This document shows positions 17,740 through 26,878 of a stretch of 64,000 nucleotides of DNA, piece after piece. Origin of the DNA: Pseudomonadota bacterium (GTDB lineage Bacteria; Pseudomonadota; Gammaproteobacteria; Steroidobacterales; Steroidobacteraceae); the NCBI GenBank assembly GCA_018241505.1, contig JAFEDS010000017.1, positions 1 through 64,000 of the forward strand, given 5' to 3'. Both the position numbers and the translations under genes were made by a program. The notes below the pieces were generated by a model. That model did no database searches. It saw only the letters and a program-made list of their open reading frames with translations, and was not told the origin of the DNA. The number at the start of each line of letters is the position of its first letter. Within the stretch, counting starts at the first letter, position 1.

Positions 17740-18591
17740 TCAAACCCCTGGTTGGCGCGCGTCCGGATAAAACAACTGCTGTCCGTCCACCCGGTAACGG
17801 GCGATAGCGTCCTGGCCGGCCGGTGAAATCAGAAAATCAATGAACCGCTGACCCAGTGCCGCCCGCACGTTCGGGTGCTTTTTCGGGTTGACGAGGATCA
17901 CGCCGTACTGATTGAACAGATGCCGATCCCCCTGGACGAGGATGCGCAGCTCGCCTTTGTTCTTGAAGTGGATCCAGGTGCCGCGATCCGAGAGCAGGTA
18001 GGCATTGCTCGATGCAGCGAAATTGAGCGCCGCGCCCATGCCTTGACCGATCGATTTGTACCAGGCGCCTCTGTCCTGTTCGATGTTGATGCCCGCCTCT
18101 GTCCACAGCGACAGTTCGGCCAGATGGGTTCCAGAACGGTCGCCTCGCGACACAAAAGGCGCGCCCTTGTCCTTGATCCGACGCAGCGCCACTTCAACAT
18201 CCGTCAGTCCCGCGACTCTCGCGGGATCGCTCGCGGGACCGATCAGCACAAAGTCGTTGTACATGACGGGATAGCGCGCAACGCCTTCACCTTCGGCTAC
18301 GAACTTCAGCTCAGCCTCCCTGGCGTGGACGAAAACAACGTCAGCATCACCGCGGCGAGCCGTATCGAGTGCCTGGCCGGTTCCTTGGGCGACCACCTTC
18401 ACGGTAATGCCGGTCTTTTGTTTGACCAGGGGCAGCAGATACTCGAACAGCCCGGAATCCTGTGTCGAAGTCGTTGACGCAACGACAATCGAAGGCTCTT
18501 GCGCGAACGTTGGAGGGGGTCCGACGCCCGCTGCAATCAATGCGACCCATAGCGCCGCTACGGTACGAACGAGCCTGGCTGGTGCGTTCAT
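17740..18591 (-). CDS. tupA: Tungstate-binding periplasmic protein
   Basis: 283-aa extracytoplasmic binding protein of the TupA type. A signal peptide of about 30 residues ends near TFAQEP. The mature protein starts IVVASTTSTQDSGLFEYLLP, the TTSTQDSGL oxyanion loop that marks TupA rather than ModA. Further motifs are AQGTGQALDTARRGDADV, FVSRGDRSGTH and NPKKHPNV. It delivers tungstate (or molybdate) to the TupBC pump encoded upstream; the start is 9 bp after the tupC stop. Tungstate specificity is inferred from the family. Confidence 0.9.
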   Translation of the reverse strand: MNAPARLVRTVAALWVALIAAGVGPPPTFAQEPSIVVASTTSTQDSGLFEYLLPLVKQKTGITVKVVAQGTGQALDTARRGDADVVFVHAREAELKFVAEGEGVARYPVMYNDFVLIGPASDPARVAGLTDVEVALRRIKDKGAPFVSRGDRSGTHLAELSLWTEAGINIEQDRGAWYKSIGQGMGAALNFAASSNAYLLSDRGTWIHFKNKGELRILVQGDRHLFNQYGVILVNPKKHPNVRAALGQRFIDFLISPAGQDAIARYRVDGQQLFYPDARQPGV

Positions 18592-18600
18592 GCAATTCCC

Positions 18601-19329
18601 CTACGTCAACAACTCACCCGCAATAAAACGCCGGCCGTAATCGGTTTTGGGTCCAGCAAAGAAACTGTCAGCGGGCCCAATCTCAACAACGGCACCGCGA
18701 TGCAGGAGAACGACCTCCCCGGCCAGGCGCCTGGCTTCGCCCAGATCATGAGTCGCCATGACGATCTTGATCCCCTTGGCGGCGAGCGTGCGAACAATGT
18801 CTTCAATGGCCTTTGTCGCAGCCGGATCGAGACTCGCTGTGGGCTCATCGAGGAACAGCACTTCGGGGTCCCGCGCCAGCGCTCGTGCGAGAGCCAATCG
18901 CTGCTGCTCGCCACCGGACAGACGGCGCGCGGGCCGGTGTACGAAGCCCTCTAACCCGACCAGCGTCAAAAGCTCCGCGGCTCTGCGTTCGCGTTGTTGT
19001 TTTTCGACGTGGGCAGCCCTGAGAGCAAAGAGCAGATTGCCCAGGACGCTGCGGCGAAGCATCACAGGCCGCTGAAACACGATCGCCCTGCGCGGCGCCG
19101 CGGCGCTTTTTTCCGGCCCCCAGGCGATACGGCCACCCGCGGGCGCGACGAGGCCCATCGCAACACGCAAGAAGGTTGTTTTTCCGGAACCGTTGGGCCC
19201 AATCAACACGGTGGGAGGGCCCGCGGCGATCTCGACGGACAGCCCGCGCAAGATCGCAACATCCCCGGCGCCCAGTTGGACTGCCTCGAACGCAAGTGGC
19301 ATGCACCCGATAACCCGGGGTGAGCTCAT
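18601..19329 (-). CDS. tupC: Tungstate ABC transporter ATP-binding protein
   Basis: 242-aa ABC ATPase powering tungstate import. It shows Walker A GPNGSGKTTFLRVAMGL, a Q-loop in IVFQRPVMLRRSV, signature RLSGGEQQRLALARALA, Walker B VLFLDEPTASLD and H-loop MATHDLGEA. The ATG at 19329 overlaps the tupB stop (ATGA) and follows GGAGG. The reading frame upstream of it, open to 20082, is an overprint of tupB. The order tupB-tupC-tupA is a compact operon. Confidence 0.9.
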   Translation of the reverse strand: MSSPRVIGCMPLAFEAVQLGAGDVAILRGLSVEIAAGPPTVLIGPNGSGKTTFLRVAMGLVAPAGGRIAWGPEKSAAAPRRAIVFQRPVMLRRSVLGNLLFALRAAHVEKQQRERRAAELLTLVGLEGFVHRPARRLSGGEQQRLALARALARDPEVLFLDEPTASLDPAATKAIEDIVRTLAAKGIKIVMATHDLGEARRLAGEVVLLHRGAVVEIGPADSFFAGPKTDYGRRFIAGELLT

Positions 19330-20033
19330 CCTCCAACGCGCTCCCCGATCCGCCGCAGCCACCACGCCAACGCGCTGATCGACACAACAATGGCCATCAG
19401 GACGATTCCCAATCCGATTGCCAGTGAGAGATTTCCTTTGGAGGTTTCCAGCGCGATCGTGGTCGTCATGGTGCGAGTGAAGCCGTCGATGTTGCCACCC
19501 ACAATCATGATGGCCCCAACCTCCGCGGCAGCCCGACCGAATCCCGCCAGCAAGGCAGTGACCAGCGAAAATCGGGCGTCGCGGATGAGAGCAAACACGC
19601 GTTGCAACGGTTCGACTTGCATCGCTGCGAACTCTTCCCGGTATTCCGTCCAAAGGTCTTCGATTATCTGGCGGGTCAGGGCCGCAATGATGGGAGCGAC
19701 CAGGATCGTCTGCGCGACGATCATGGCCGTGGGCGTGAACAGCAGCCCCCATGATCCCAGGGGACCGGAGCGCGACAGTGCCAGGTAGGTACCCAGGCCG
19801 ACCACCACCGGTGGCAAGCCCATCAATGCGTTGAGTGCAATGATGATCGCCTCCCGGCCCGCGAAGCGGTGCAGGGCAATAAATGCCCCGGCCGGCGCGC
19901 CCACCAGCCCCGCAAACAGGGTGGCGCTCAAAGTCACCTGCAAGGACAGCCCGACGATCGCTACCAGCGCTGGATCGGCACTGAGGACCAACTGAAGTGC
20001 GGAGGTGTTTTCGGGTCCCATCGCGCTCCACAT
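19326..20033 (-). CDS. tupB: Tungstate ABC transporter permease
   Basis: 235-aa inner-membrane permease with several hydrophobic helices: IVGLSLQVTLSATLFAGLVG near 25-45, LNALMGLPPVVVGLGTYLAL, TAMIVAQTILVAPIIAAL, and a C-terminal LAIGLGIVLMAIVVSISALA. The EAA-type cytoplasmic loop falls around LLAGFGRAAAEVGAIMIVGG, as in TupB/ModB permeases. It heads the tupBCA operon. Only 42 bp separate its start from the divergent aminotransferase gene, so promoters must overlap. Confidence 0.88.
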   Translation of the reverse strand: MWSAMGPENTSALQLVLSADPALVAIVGLSLQVTLSATLFAGLVGAPAGAFIALHRFAGREAIIIALNALMGLPPVVVGLGTYLALSRSGPLGSWGLLFTPTAMIVAQTILVAPIIAALTRQIIEDLWTEYREEFAAMQVEPLQRVFALIRDARFSLVTALLAGFGRAAAEVGAIMIVGGNIDGFTRTMTTTIALETSKGNLSLAIGLGIVLMAIVVSISALAWWLRRIGERVGG

Positions 20034-20075
20034 TTTGTATTAAATTGACCGTCCGTAGAATACCGGGACTCCAAC

Positions 20076-21209
20076 ATGACACAGCCGCTGCGGGATTTCA
20101 GCCTCGAGGTTTTCTTCTCGCGCTGGGAGTTCACCGCCCGCTACAACCTGGGCGGCTCCGATGCCGAGACGATTTCGCAAAAGTCCCTGTTGGAGCTGGC
20201 GAGCCCCGAGGACCGCGCGGCCTTCGAGAACCTGTCGCTGGGCTATACGGAGACGTTCGGCGCGCCGCTGCTGCGCGAGGCCATCGCTCAAACCTACGAC
20301 ACCGCCGGACCCGAGCACATCCTGTGCTTCGCAGGCGCCGAGGAAGCCATCTACACCGCCATGAAGGTGCTCCTGGCACCCGCCGATCACGCCATCGTGG
20401 TGACACCGAACTACCAGGCGGCGGAGACGATCCCGCTCAGCATCTGCGCCGTGACGGGAGTTCCGCTCGATCCTGAACGGAACTGGGATCTGGACCTGGA
20501 GCGCGTGCAGGCGGCGCTGCGGCCGGACACAAAGCTCATTTCCATCAACTTTCCCAACAACCCGACGGGAAAAATCATCCCCCGCGAAACGTTGCAGGGA
20601 CTCGTGCGGCTGTGTCGCGAGCGCGGGATCTGGCTGTTCAGCGATGAGGTTTACCGCTTGATTGAACGGGACGAGTCGCTGCGCCTGCCGCAGGCAGTCG
20701 ATGTGTACGAACGTGCGATCTCGCTCAATGTCATGTCGAAGGCGTACGGTCTCGCCGGGCTGCGCATCGGCTGGCTCGCCTGCAAGGACCGCGAAACCCT
20801 GGTGCGGCTGGAGCGCTACAAGCACTTTCTGTCCATCTGCAACTCCGCCCCTTCCGAAGTCCTCGCACGGATTGCGCTCAAATCGCGCGAGCGCATCCTG
20901 GCGCGCAATCGCGCCATCGTACGCGTGAACATCGCGGCCTATTCCCGCCTGTTCGAAAACCATCGGGACCGGTTCGACTGGCAGGAAGCCGATGGCGGTT
21001 GTGTCGCCTTCATCCGCTACAAGGGCCAGGACGGTGTTGAAGAGTTCACGCGCCGGTTGGTTGAAGAGACCGGTGTGTTGTTCCTGCCCGCGAGTATTTT
21101 TCGCTCCGACCTGTGCGCAGTACCTGCCGACCGGCTGCGGATCGGGTTTGGGCGCTCACACGTGCAGGCGGGCTTGAGTGTCCTCGGCGAATGGCTACGG
21201 CAGCGCTGA
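20076..21209 (+). CDS. PLP-dependent class I/II aminotransferase
   Basis: 377-aa fold-type I aminotransferase. Visible motifs: GAEEAIYTAMKVLL (cofactor phosphate cradle), INFPNNPTGKIIP, LFSDEVYRLIE (Asp to the pyridine N), VMSKAYGLAGLRIGWLAC (Schiff-base Lys in MSKAYG) and RLRIGFGRS (carboxylate-binding Arg). Sequence and length resemble the broad aspartate/arginine-analogue aminotransferase group, so the substrate is not assigned. It is transcribed alone, divergent from tupB, and followed by a hairpin-rich gap. Confidence 0.85.
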   Translation: MTQPLRDFSLEVFFSRWEFTARYNLGGSDAETISQKSLLELASPEDRAAFENLSLGYTETFGAPLLREAIAQTYDTAGPEHILCFAGAEEAIYTAMKVLLAPADHAIVVTPNYQAAETIPLSICAVTGVPLDPERNWDLDLERVQAALRPDTKLISINFPNNPTGKIIPRETLQGLVRLCRERGIWLFSDEVYRLIERDESLRLPQAVDVYERAISLNVMSKAYGLAGLRIGWLACKDRETLVRLERYKHFLSICNSAPSEVLARIALKSRERILARNRAIVRVNIAAYSRLFENHRDRFDWQEADGGCVAFIRYKGQDGVEEFTRRLVEETGVLFLPASIFRSDLCAVPADRLRIGFGRSHVQAGLSVLGEWLRQR

Positions 21210-21293
21210 GCGAGCTTGCGAGAAACCGCTACCGATTTCACATGTGATTGAAATCGCACAATTTTTTACTTGAAAGGGTAGAATGCCGCGGTG

Positions 21294-21364
21294 GGGCCGG
21301 GTTTTCCCGGCCCATGAACGCCCCGGCGTTGGCATCGTCCCGCCGCCCCAGCCGGTCCGCTGGG
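21294..21364 (+). other. Three consecutive hairpins between the aminotransferase and the RND operon
   Basis: The 268-bp gap (21210-21477) contains three perfect inverted repeats in a row: GGGCCGGG-TTTT-CCCGGCCC (21294-21313), AACGCC-CC-GGCGTT (21317-21330) and CCCAGC-CGGTCC-GCTGGG (21347-21364). The last is followed by CGTTTCGT. The first or last could terminate aminotransferase transcription; together they could also form a structured leader of the efflux operon. An AT-rich promoter-like patch lies near 21376-21410. Confidence 0.5.
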
Positions 21365-21477
21365 CGTTTCGTGGATCTTAAATTTCATTCGGGACGTTAA
21401 ACTTTCTTCCGTCGAAGTGCTTCCAACCTCGACAGGCTGCCGCAGGTGCGGATCAGCCCTTCACAAGGAATCTACCC

Positions 21478-22749
21478 GTGGGCGCGAACGCCGAACACAA
21501 GCTCCATCCTCCCTCCGGACACCCCGAGCCGGTCCGCTGGATCGGCCGTGAGCCGGTGCCGCATGAGCAGGTTGCGAGCCCCATTTCGCCGCTTCCAGCG
21601 GACTCCGAGGGCGGCAGCACCAGCCGTGGCAAATGGATCGCCATGGGCGTCGCAGCCGCAATAGTCGCGGCGGTGGCCTATATCCTTTGGCGGGGTCATA
21701 CAGCGGACCCTGCGTTGGTAACCCTTGCAACTCAACGCTCGATTCCGTTGGTCAGCGTGACGTCGCCGGGTGTCACATCAGTGACATCTACAGTGACGTT
21801 CACCGGCACCATTTCCGCGCGTTATGACATGCCGATCGGTATCGAAGGCGATGCGGGACGGATCATCGGCGTTTATGTGGAGGCTGGCGACCATGTCAAA
21901 CGCGGTCAGCTCCTGGCCAAAATCGATGAATCCGTGTGGCAGCCGCAGGTCAACCGGCTGGCCGCCTCGTTGGAACAGGCGAAAGCCCAGGCGAATCTGT
22001 CAGCCGCCGAATATCGACGCGCCGCGGCAGTTGAGTCCGCGGGTGCGCTGTCCGCTGAGGAAATCGAGAAACGCCGCGCGCTGTCAGTGACCGACGCGGC
22101 CAACGTGAAAGTGGCCGATGCCATGTTGGCGGAGGCACAGGCGCGCCTGGCGCGGACCCGGGTCGTTGCGCCGACGGACGGTATCGTTCTGACACGGCGC
22201 GCCGAGGTTGGTCAGACAGCCAGCCCCGGTGGCGAAGCGCTGTTCAGGTTAGCCAGTGGCGGTGAGATTGAAATGCGCGGCCAGGTGGCTGAGCAGGACC
22301 TGGCTGTACTCACAGTAGGCCAACCGGCTGCGATCTACCTCGTGGGCTCCACCCAGCCCTTCGAAGGGCACGTGCGGCTGCTCGGCGCGGTGATCGATCC
22401 GCAGTCACGCCTCGGCGACATCCGGATTGCGCTGAAATCCGACCCTTCCCTGCGGCCGGGCGCCTTTGCGCGCGGCGCGGTGTCGGTGGCCAAGGCCGAG
22501 CGCCCGATCCTGCCCCAGACAGCCGTGTTGTCCGACAGCAAGGGCCCGTATGTTTTCGTGATCGACAACGACAATCGTGTTGAGCGACGCGACGTACAGG
22601 TTGGCGGCACCGTCTCCGCGGGTATCATCATCACCAGCGGCCTGACAGGTCACGAGCGGATTGTGACCACCGCGGCAGGTTTCCTGCGCGCCGGTGAGAA
22701 GGTCTCGATCGCCGCGCCGCCGGCGACACCCGCGGCGAACGCGTCATGA
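21478..22749 (+). CDS. RND efflux periplasmic adaptor (membrane fusion protein)
   Basis: 423-aa HlyD/AcrA-type adaptor linking an inner-membrane RND pump to an outer-membrane channel. It has a cytoplasmic N-terminus of about 50 residues, one membrane helix (WIAMGVAAAIVAAVAYIL, near 53-70), a lipoyl-like half (IIGVYVEAGDHVKRGQLLAK), an alpha-helical hairpin about 150-215, the second lipoyl half (RVVAPTDGIVLTRRAEVGQT), a beta barrel and a membrane-proximal domain. Start GTG 21478 follows AAGGAA. It overlaps the pump gene by 4 bp (ATGA). No outer-membrane channel gene is adjacent. Confidence 0.92.
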   Translation: MGANAEHKLHPPSGHPEPVRWIGREPVPHEQVASPISPLPADSEGGSTSRGKWIAMGVAAAIVAAVAYILWRGHTADPALVTLATQRSIPLVSVTSPGVTSVTSTVTFTGTISARYDMPIGIEGDAGRIIGVYVEAGDHVKRGQLLAKIDESVWQPQVNRLAASLEQAKAQANLSAAEYRRAAAVESAGALSAEEIEKRRALSVTDAANVKVADAMLAEAQARLARTRVVAPTDGIVLTRRAEVGQTASPGGEALFRLASGGEIEMRGQVAEQDLAVLTVGQPAAIYLVGSTQPFEGHVRLLGAVIDPQSRLGDIRIALKSDPSLRPGAFARGAVSVAKAERPILPQTAVLSDSKGPYVFVIDNDNRVERRDVQVGGTVSAGIIITSGLTGHERIVTTAAGFLRAGEKVSIAAPPATPAANAS

Positions 22750-25700
22750 AAAACATCTCAGCATGGGCAATCCGGCACCCCGTCTCTCCGGTGGTGCTGT
22801 TCGTCGTGCTGTTGTTCATGGGGATTGTGGCGTTCGTCCGATTGCCGATCACGCTCAATCCGGACGTCGCGTTTCCGCTCGTGGAAGTCACCGTGTCGCA
22901 GCCGGGAGCGGCGCCCCAGGAGATCGAGACCCAGATCCTCCAGAAGATCGAAGGCTCGGTCGCGGGTGTTGGCAACATTCACAACATCACCTCGGTGGCG
23001 CTGGAAAGCACCGCCAAGAGCTTTATTGAGTTTCAGATCGGCACGCCCATCGATCGGGCCGTGGCCGACGTGCGTGATGCCGTTGCCAAGGTTCGCAGCC
23101 AGCTCCCCAACGGAATTCAGGAGCCGATCGTGCAGCGCGTGGACGTGGACGGCGGCCCGATCGCCTACTACGCCGTGTCAACGACGGAGGAGAGCGAGCA
23201 GGAACTGTCCTGGTTTGTAGATAACACGATCACCAAACGTCTGCTGTCCGTTCCCGGCGTGGCCCAGGTGGGCCGCGGCGGCGGTGTAAATCGTGAGATC
23301 CGCATCGAGTTGGATCCGGCACGCATGCAGGCGCTGGGTATCACCGCGGTTGATGTGAATCAGCAACTGCGCACGTTGAACATGGATTCTCCGGGCGGCC
23401 GCGCCCAACTCGGCGGCGGCGAGCAGTCCATCCGCGTTCTCGGTGGGGCACGGACAGCTCTCGCGCTCGGCGATACACAGATTGCATTACCCGGCGCCGG
23501 CAACCGCTTTGCGCGACTGAAGGACATTGCCACCGTCAAAGACGGCGTTGGCGAGATCCGCAGCATTTCGCGCCTCAACGGACGCGATGCAACGACCTTC
23601 TCCGTCGCGAAGGCGAAAGGCGCATCCGACGTCACCGTGATGGCCGCGGTTGAAAAGGAGTTGGACAAGGTCCAGAAAGAAAATCCCCGTGTGAAGCTCG
23701 ACAAGGTTTTCAACACGGTCGACTACACCAAGGAACAGTATCACTCGGCCCTGATGGCCTTCATTGAAGGCTCGATCCTGGCGGTGATTGTAGTGTGGGT
23801 TTTTCTTCGGGACGGGCGAGCCACGGCTATCTCCGCCCTCGCGATTCCGCTGTCCGCGATTCCGACTTTCGCCTTCATGCAGTGGATGGGGTTCTCGCTG
23901 AATGGCATCAGCCTGCTGGCCCTGTCGCTGGTGGCCGGTGTCCTGGTCGATGACGCCATTGTGGAAATCGAGAACATCGTGCGCCACATGCGCATGGGCA
24001 AGAGCGGCTTCCAGGCGGCACTGGATGCCGCCGACCAGATCGGTCTGGCCGTGGTTGCCACCTCGTGCACCATCATGGCGGTGTTTCTGCCTGTCAGCTT
24101 CATGCCTGGCATCTCGGGACAGTATTTCATTCAGTTCGGTCTGACAGTCGCCGCGGCCGTGTTTTTCTCACTGCTGGTGGCGCGACTCATCACACCGGTA
24201 ATCGCGGCCTACACACTCAAATCTGAAAAGGTCGCAGACCACTCGGATGGTCCGATCATGGCCGGTTACATGCGGACCCTGAACTGGTGCCTGCACAATC
24301 GCTGGAAGACCATCGGCGCCGGCACGGTGTTCTTTATCCTGTCGATCACGGGCCTGATGATGATTCCCACCTCGTTCGTCCCGGATTCAGACTTCGGCGC
24401 GCCCAACCTCTCCGTCGAGTTACCCACGGGCGTACGCCTCGAGGAAACGGCTGCCGCCTCGGCCGCAGCTTACAAGATCGTCGCGCGTCAGCCGGAAGTC
24501 ATGAGCATCGTGGAGTCGATCGGCGAGGACGACTCGAGCGAGATCCGCACGGCGCAGTTGTATATCCAACTCGTGCCCCGCAACCAGCGCAAGGTTACCC
24601 AGAAAGAGTGGGAAGATCGCGTGATGAAGGAGCTGCGGACGCTGCCGGACGCGCAGATCCACTTCAATAAGCAAGGCGGTGGCGGCGGCAGCGGACGCGA
24701 CGTCAACATCTACATCACGGGCGATGATCCGGAACTGACCCAACACACCGCGGAGAAAGTGGTCGACGAGATGCGCGCCATGCCGGAGCTGCGCGATGCG
24801 CGCATCAACGGTGACATGCAGCGTCCCGAGATCCTGATCAAGCCCCGCTTCGACCTGGCCGCCCAGTTGGGCGTTACGGTGTCCAGCATCAGCGAGACAA
24901 TCCGCATTGCGACCCTCGGCGACATCGATCAGAACAGCGCCAAGTTCTCGCTGTCGGATCGGCAGGTGCCCATCCGGGTCAGCCTGCTCGAATCGAGCCG
25001 GCGCGACCTGACCACGTTGGAGAATCTCCCGGTCCCCACCGCGACCGGCGGTGCCGTACCCCTGAAGGCCGTGGCCGATATCAGCTTCGGCGAGGGGCCC
25101 ACCAAGGTACGCCGTTACAACCAGAGTCGCCGTATCTCACTCGAGGCAGACCTGACACAGGGCACAGAGCTGGGTACCGCATTGAAGAAGATTCATCAGT
25201 TGCCGACCCTGCAGCACCTGCCCACCGGGGTGCGGCTCGTCGATGTCGGCGACGCAGAGATCATGGCCGAGCTGTTCACCAACTTCACCATCGCCATCAT
25301 CACCGGCATCCTGATGGTGTTTGCTGTGCTGGTGCTCTTGTTCGCGCGCGTGCTGCAGCCGGTTACGATTCTATCGTCGCTGCCGCTGTCCCTCGGCGGG
25401 GCGGCGCTGGCCTTGATGCTGACGAAGCACTCGTTGTCACTGGGTGTGCTGATCGGCTTCCTGATGCTCATGGGCATCGTGGCCAAGAACTCGATTCTGC
25501 TGGTCGACTTCGCGATCGAGGAAATGCGCCTCGGCACCGACCGCTGGACCGCCCTGCTCGAAGCCGGTCACAAACGTGCGCGCCCGATCGTGATGACCAC
25601 GGTCGCCATGGTCGCCGGCATGCTGCCCGTTGCCATTGGACTCGGTGGTGACAACGCCTTCCGCGGCCCGATGGCCATTGCCGTGATTGGCGGGCTGATC

Positions 25701-25847
25701 ACTTCGACCGCATTGACGTTGGTGATCGTGCCCGCAGCCTTTACACTGATCGACGACATTGAGCGCTGGCTCGGACCCAAGTTCGGCCGTGTGCTCACCA
25801 CTCACACCATTGAAAGGCCGGCATCGGAACCTCATCCTGCCGGCTGA
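22746..25847 (+). CDS. RND-family efflux transporter (AcrB/MexB superfamily)
   Basis: 1033-aa proton-driven inner-membrane pump. The first helix is PVSPVVLFVVLLFMGIVAFV, followed by a porter loop (residues about 35-335). Helices 2-6 include the proton-relay Asp pair in SLVAGVLVDDAIVEIENIVRH, then a second porter loop and helices 8-12 with LIGFLMLMGIVAKNSILLVD. Length and layout fit HAE-1-like or related exporters, most like the multidrug branch with IRHPVSPVVL N-termini. Coupled to the adaptor upstream. An acyltransferase gene follows after 14 bp. Substrate unknown. Confidence 0.93.
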   Translation: MKNISAWAIRHPVSPVVLFVVLLFMGIVAFVRLPITLNPDVAFPLVEVTVSQPGAAPQEIETQILQKIEGSVAGVGNIHNITSVALESTAKSFIEFQIGTPIDRAVADVRDAVAKVRSQLPNGIQEPIVQRVDVDGGPIAYYAVSTTEESEQELSWFVDNTITKRLLSVPGVAQVGRGGGVNREIRIELDPARMQALGITAVDVNQQLRTLNMDSPGGRAQLGGGEQSIRVLGGARTALALGDTQIALPGAGNRFARLKDIATVKDGVGEIRSISRLNGRDATTFSVAKAKGASDVTVMAAVEKELDKVQKENPRVKLDKVFNTVDYTKEQYHSALMAFIEGSILAVIVVWVFLRDGRATAISALAIPLSAIPTFAFMQWMGFSLNGISLLALSLVAGVLVDDAIVEIENIVRHMRMGKSGFQAALDAADQIGLAVVATSCTIMAVFLPVSFMPGISGQYFIQFGLTVAAAVFFSLLVARLITPVIAAYTLKSEKVADHSDGPIMAGYMRTLNWCLHNRWKTIGAGTVFFILSITGLMMIPTSFVPDSDFGAPNLSVELPTGVRLEETAAASAAAYKIVARQPEVMSIVESIGEDDSSEIRTAQLYIQLVPRNQRKVTQKEWEDRVMKELRTLPDAQIHFNKQGGGGGSGRDVNIYITGDDPELTQHTAEKVVDEMRAMPELRDARINGDMQRPEILIKPRFDLAAQLGVTVSSISETIRIATLGDIDQNSAKFSLSDRQVPIRVSLLESSRRDLTTLENLPVPTATGGAVPLKAVADISFGEGPTKVRRYNQSRRISLEADLTQGTELGTALKKIHQLPTLQHLPTGVRLVDVGDAEIMAELFTNFTIAIITGILMVFAVLVLLFARVLQPVTILSSLPLSLGGAALALMLTKHSLSLGVLIGFLMLMGIVAKNSILLVDFAIEEMRLGTDRWTALLEAGHKRARPIVMTTVAMVAGMLPVAIGLGGDNAFRGPMAIAVIGGLITSTALTLVIVPAAFTLIDDIERWLGPKFGRVLTTHTIERPASEPHPAG

Positions 25848-25861
25848 GGTTCAAGCCGACA

Positions 25862-26803
25862 GTGCCAACGCCAGACGGCGGGGTCGCCCCGCCCGCCTCC
25901 AATTCAGCGCCCGCCGATGAAGGCCCGCCGCGCCGCTCGGCGTGGTGGGTACGCATGTTGGCCGCTGTGCCCCTGCCCCTGCTGTACGCCTTTTCCTCCC
26001 TCGTCGGCTGGCTCGCCTGGAAGGTCGTTCCGTACCGCAAGGAGCTGGTGCACGGCCATTTGAAGCTGGCTTTTCCCGAGATGGAGGAAAAGGCGCTGCA
26101 GGAGGTCATGCGCCGCTATTACGCCGGCTTTGCCGACATGTTCGTAGAGATCGTCAAGTCGGCCAGCATGCCGCCTGAGGAGATCCGCAAGCGGGTGCGG
26201 ATAGTGAATATGGATGTGCCGCGGCAGTTGCTCTCGCAGGGAAAGTCGGTGTTGTGCGTTGCGGCACATCAGTGTAATTGGGAATGGATGCTGCTCGGAT
26301 TTTCCCTCGAGTTGGCATACCCCGTGGATGCGGCCTACAAGCCGCTGGTGGATCCCTGGGCCGAGCGCGAAATGAAAACGGTGCGCAGCCGCTTCGGCTG
26401 CCGGCTGATTCCGGCCAAGGAGCTGCTGCCGGACATCATCAAGCGGCGCGGCATTGCGCGCGCCATTGCGATGGTCGCGGACCAGGAGCCGACCACCAGC
26501 GAGCACAAGCACTGGACGAAGTTTCTCAACCGCGATACGGCGTTCTACATGGGCCCGGAAGAAATCGCGCGGGTGACGAAGCTGCCGGTGTTTTTCATTG
26601 TCATGCGGCGCGTGGCGCGCGGCTACTACGAAATGGCGTTCGAGCCGCTCGCGCAGCTCGGTGAGAAGCTCGCGCCCGGCGAGCTGACAGAGCGTTACGC
26701 GCGCCGGGTGGAACAGCAGATCCGCGATGCGCCACCGGATTGGCCGTGGTCGCACAAGCGCTGGAAGTTGAAGAAGTCGGTATACGGCGCACGCCGTTCA
26801 TAG
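25862..26803 (+). CDS. LpxL/HtrB-like lysophospholipid acyltransferase
   Basis: 313-aa acyltransferase of the lipid A biosynthesis (lauroyl/myristoyl transferase) family. The HX4E catalytic motif is HQCNWE (136-141). Other family segments are RRYYAGFADMFVEIVK, AYKPLVDPWAEREM, MVADQEPT and FLNRDTAFYMGPEEIAR. A membrane segment sits near 33-52. The GTG start 25862 lies 14 bp after the RND pump stop, so it is probably the third gene of that operon. It may acylate lipid A or another lipid such as an ornithine or aminolipid; the sequence does not decide. Confidence 0.87.
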   Translation: MPTPDGGVAPPASNSAPADEGPPRRSAWWVRMLAAVPLPLLYAFSSLVGWLAWKVVPYRKELVHGHLKLAFPEMEEKALQEVMRRYYAGFADMFVEIVKSASMPPEEIRKRVRIVNMDVPRQLLSQGKSVLCVAAHQCNWEWMLLGFSLELAYPVDAAYKPLVDPWAEREMKTVRSRFGCRLIPAKELLPDIIKRRGIARAIAMVADQEPTTSEHKHWTKFLNRDTAFYMGPEEIARVTKLPVFFIVMRRVARGYYEMAFEPLAQLGEKLAPGELTERYARRVEQQIRDAPPDWPWSHKRWKLKKSVYGARRS

Positions 26804-26809
26804 ACGATG

Positions 26810-26835
26810 GGCGCGCGGCGCTAGATTCGCGCGCC
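26810..26835. terminator. GC-rich inverted repeat between convergent acyltransferase and ispH
   Basis: GGCGCGCG (26810-26817) and CGCGCGCC (26828-26835) form an 8-bp perfect stem with a 10-nt loop, starting seven bases after the acyltransferase stop. The remaining 43 bp to the ispH stop are also rich in GGCGGC/GCCGCC. No T-tract is present, so this may be a Rho-independent-like pause site or a bidirectional barrier rather than a classical terminator. Confidence 0.45.
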
Positions 26836-26878
26836 GCCGGCCGCCAGCGGGCGGATCGATGTCGTCGGCGGCGCGGCG

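Noticed and set aside
15957-17740. Direct repeat of the tRNA-Thr 3' end as an attachment site
   Set aside because: I saw no second copy of the tRNA 3' end up to tupA and no integrase gene, so a defined integrative element is not supported.
18601-20082. 493-aa reading that would fuse sequence ahead of the tungstate ATPase
   Set aside because: The first 251 codons overprint the permease gene. The ATPase start at 19329 has GGAGG and an ATGA overlap.
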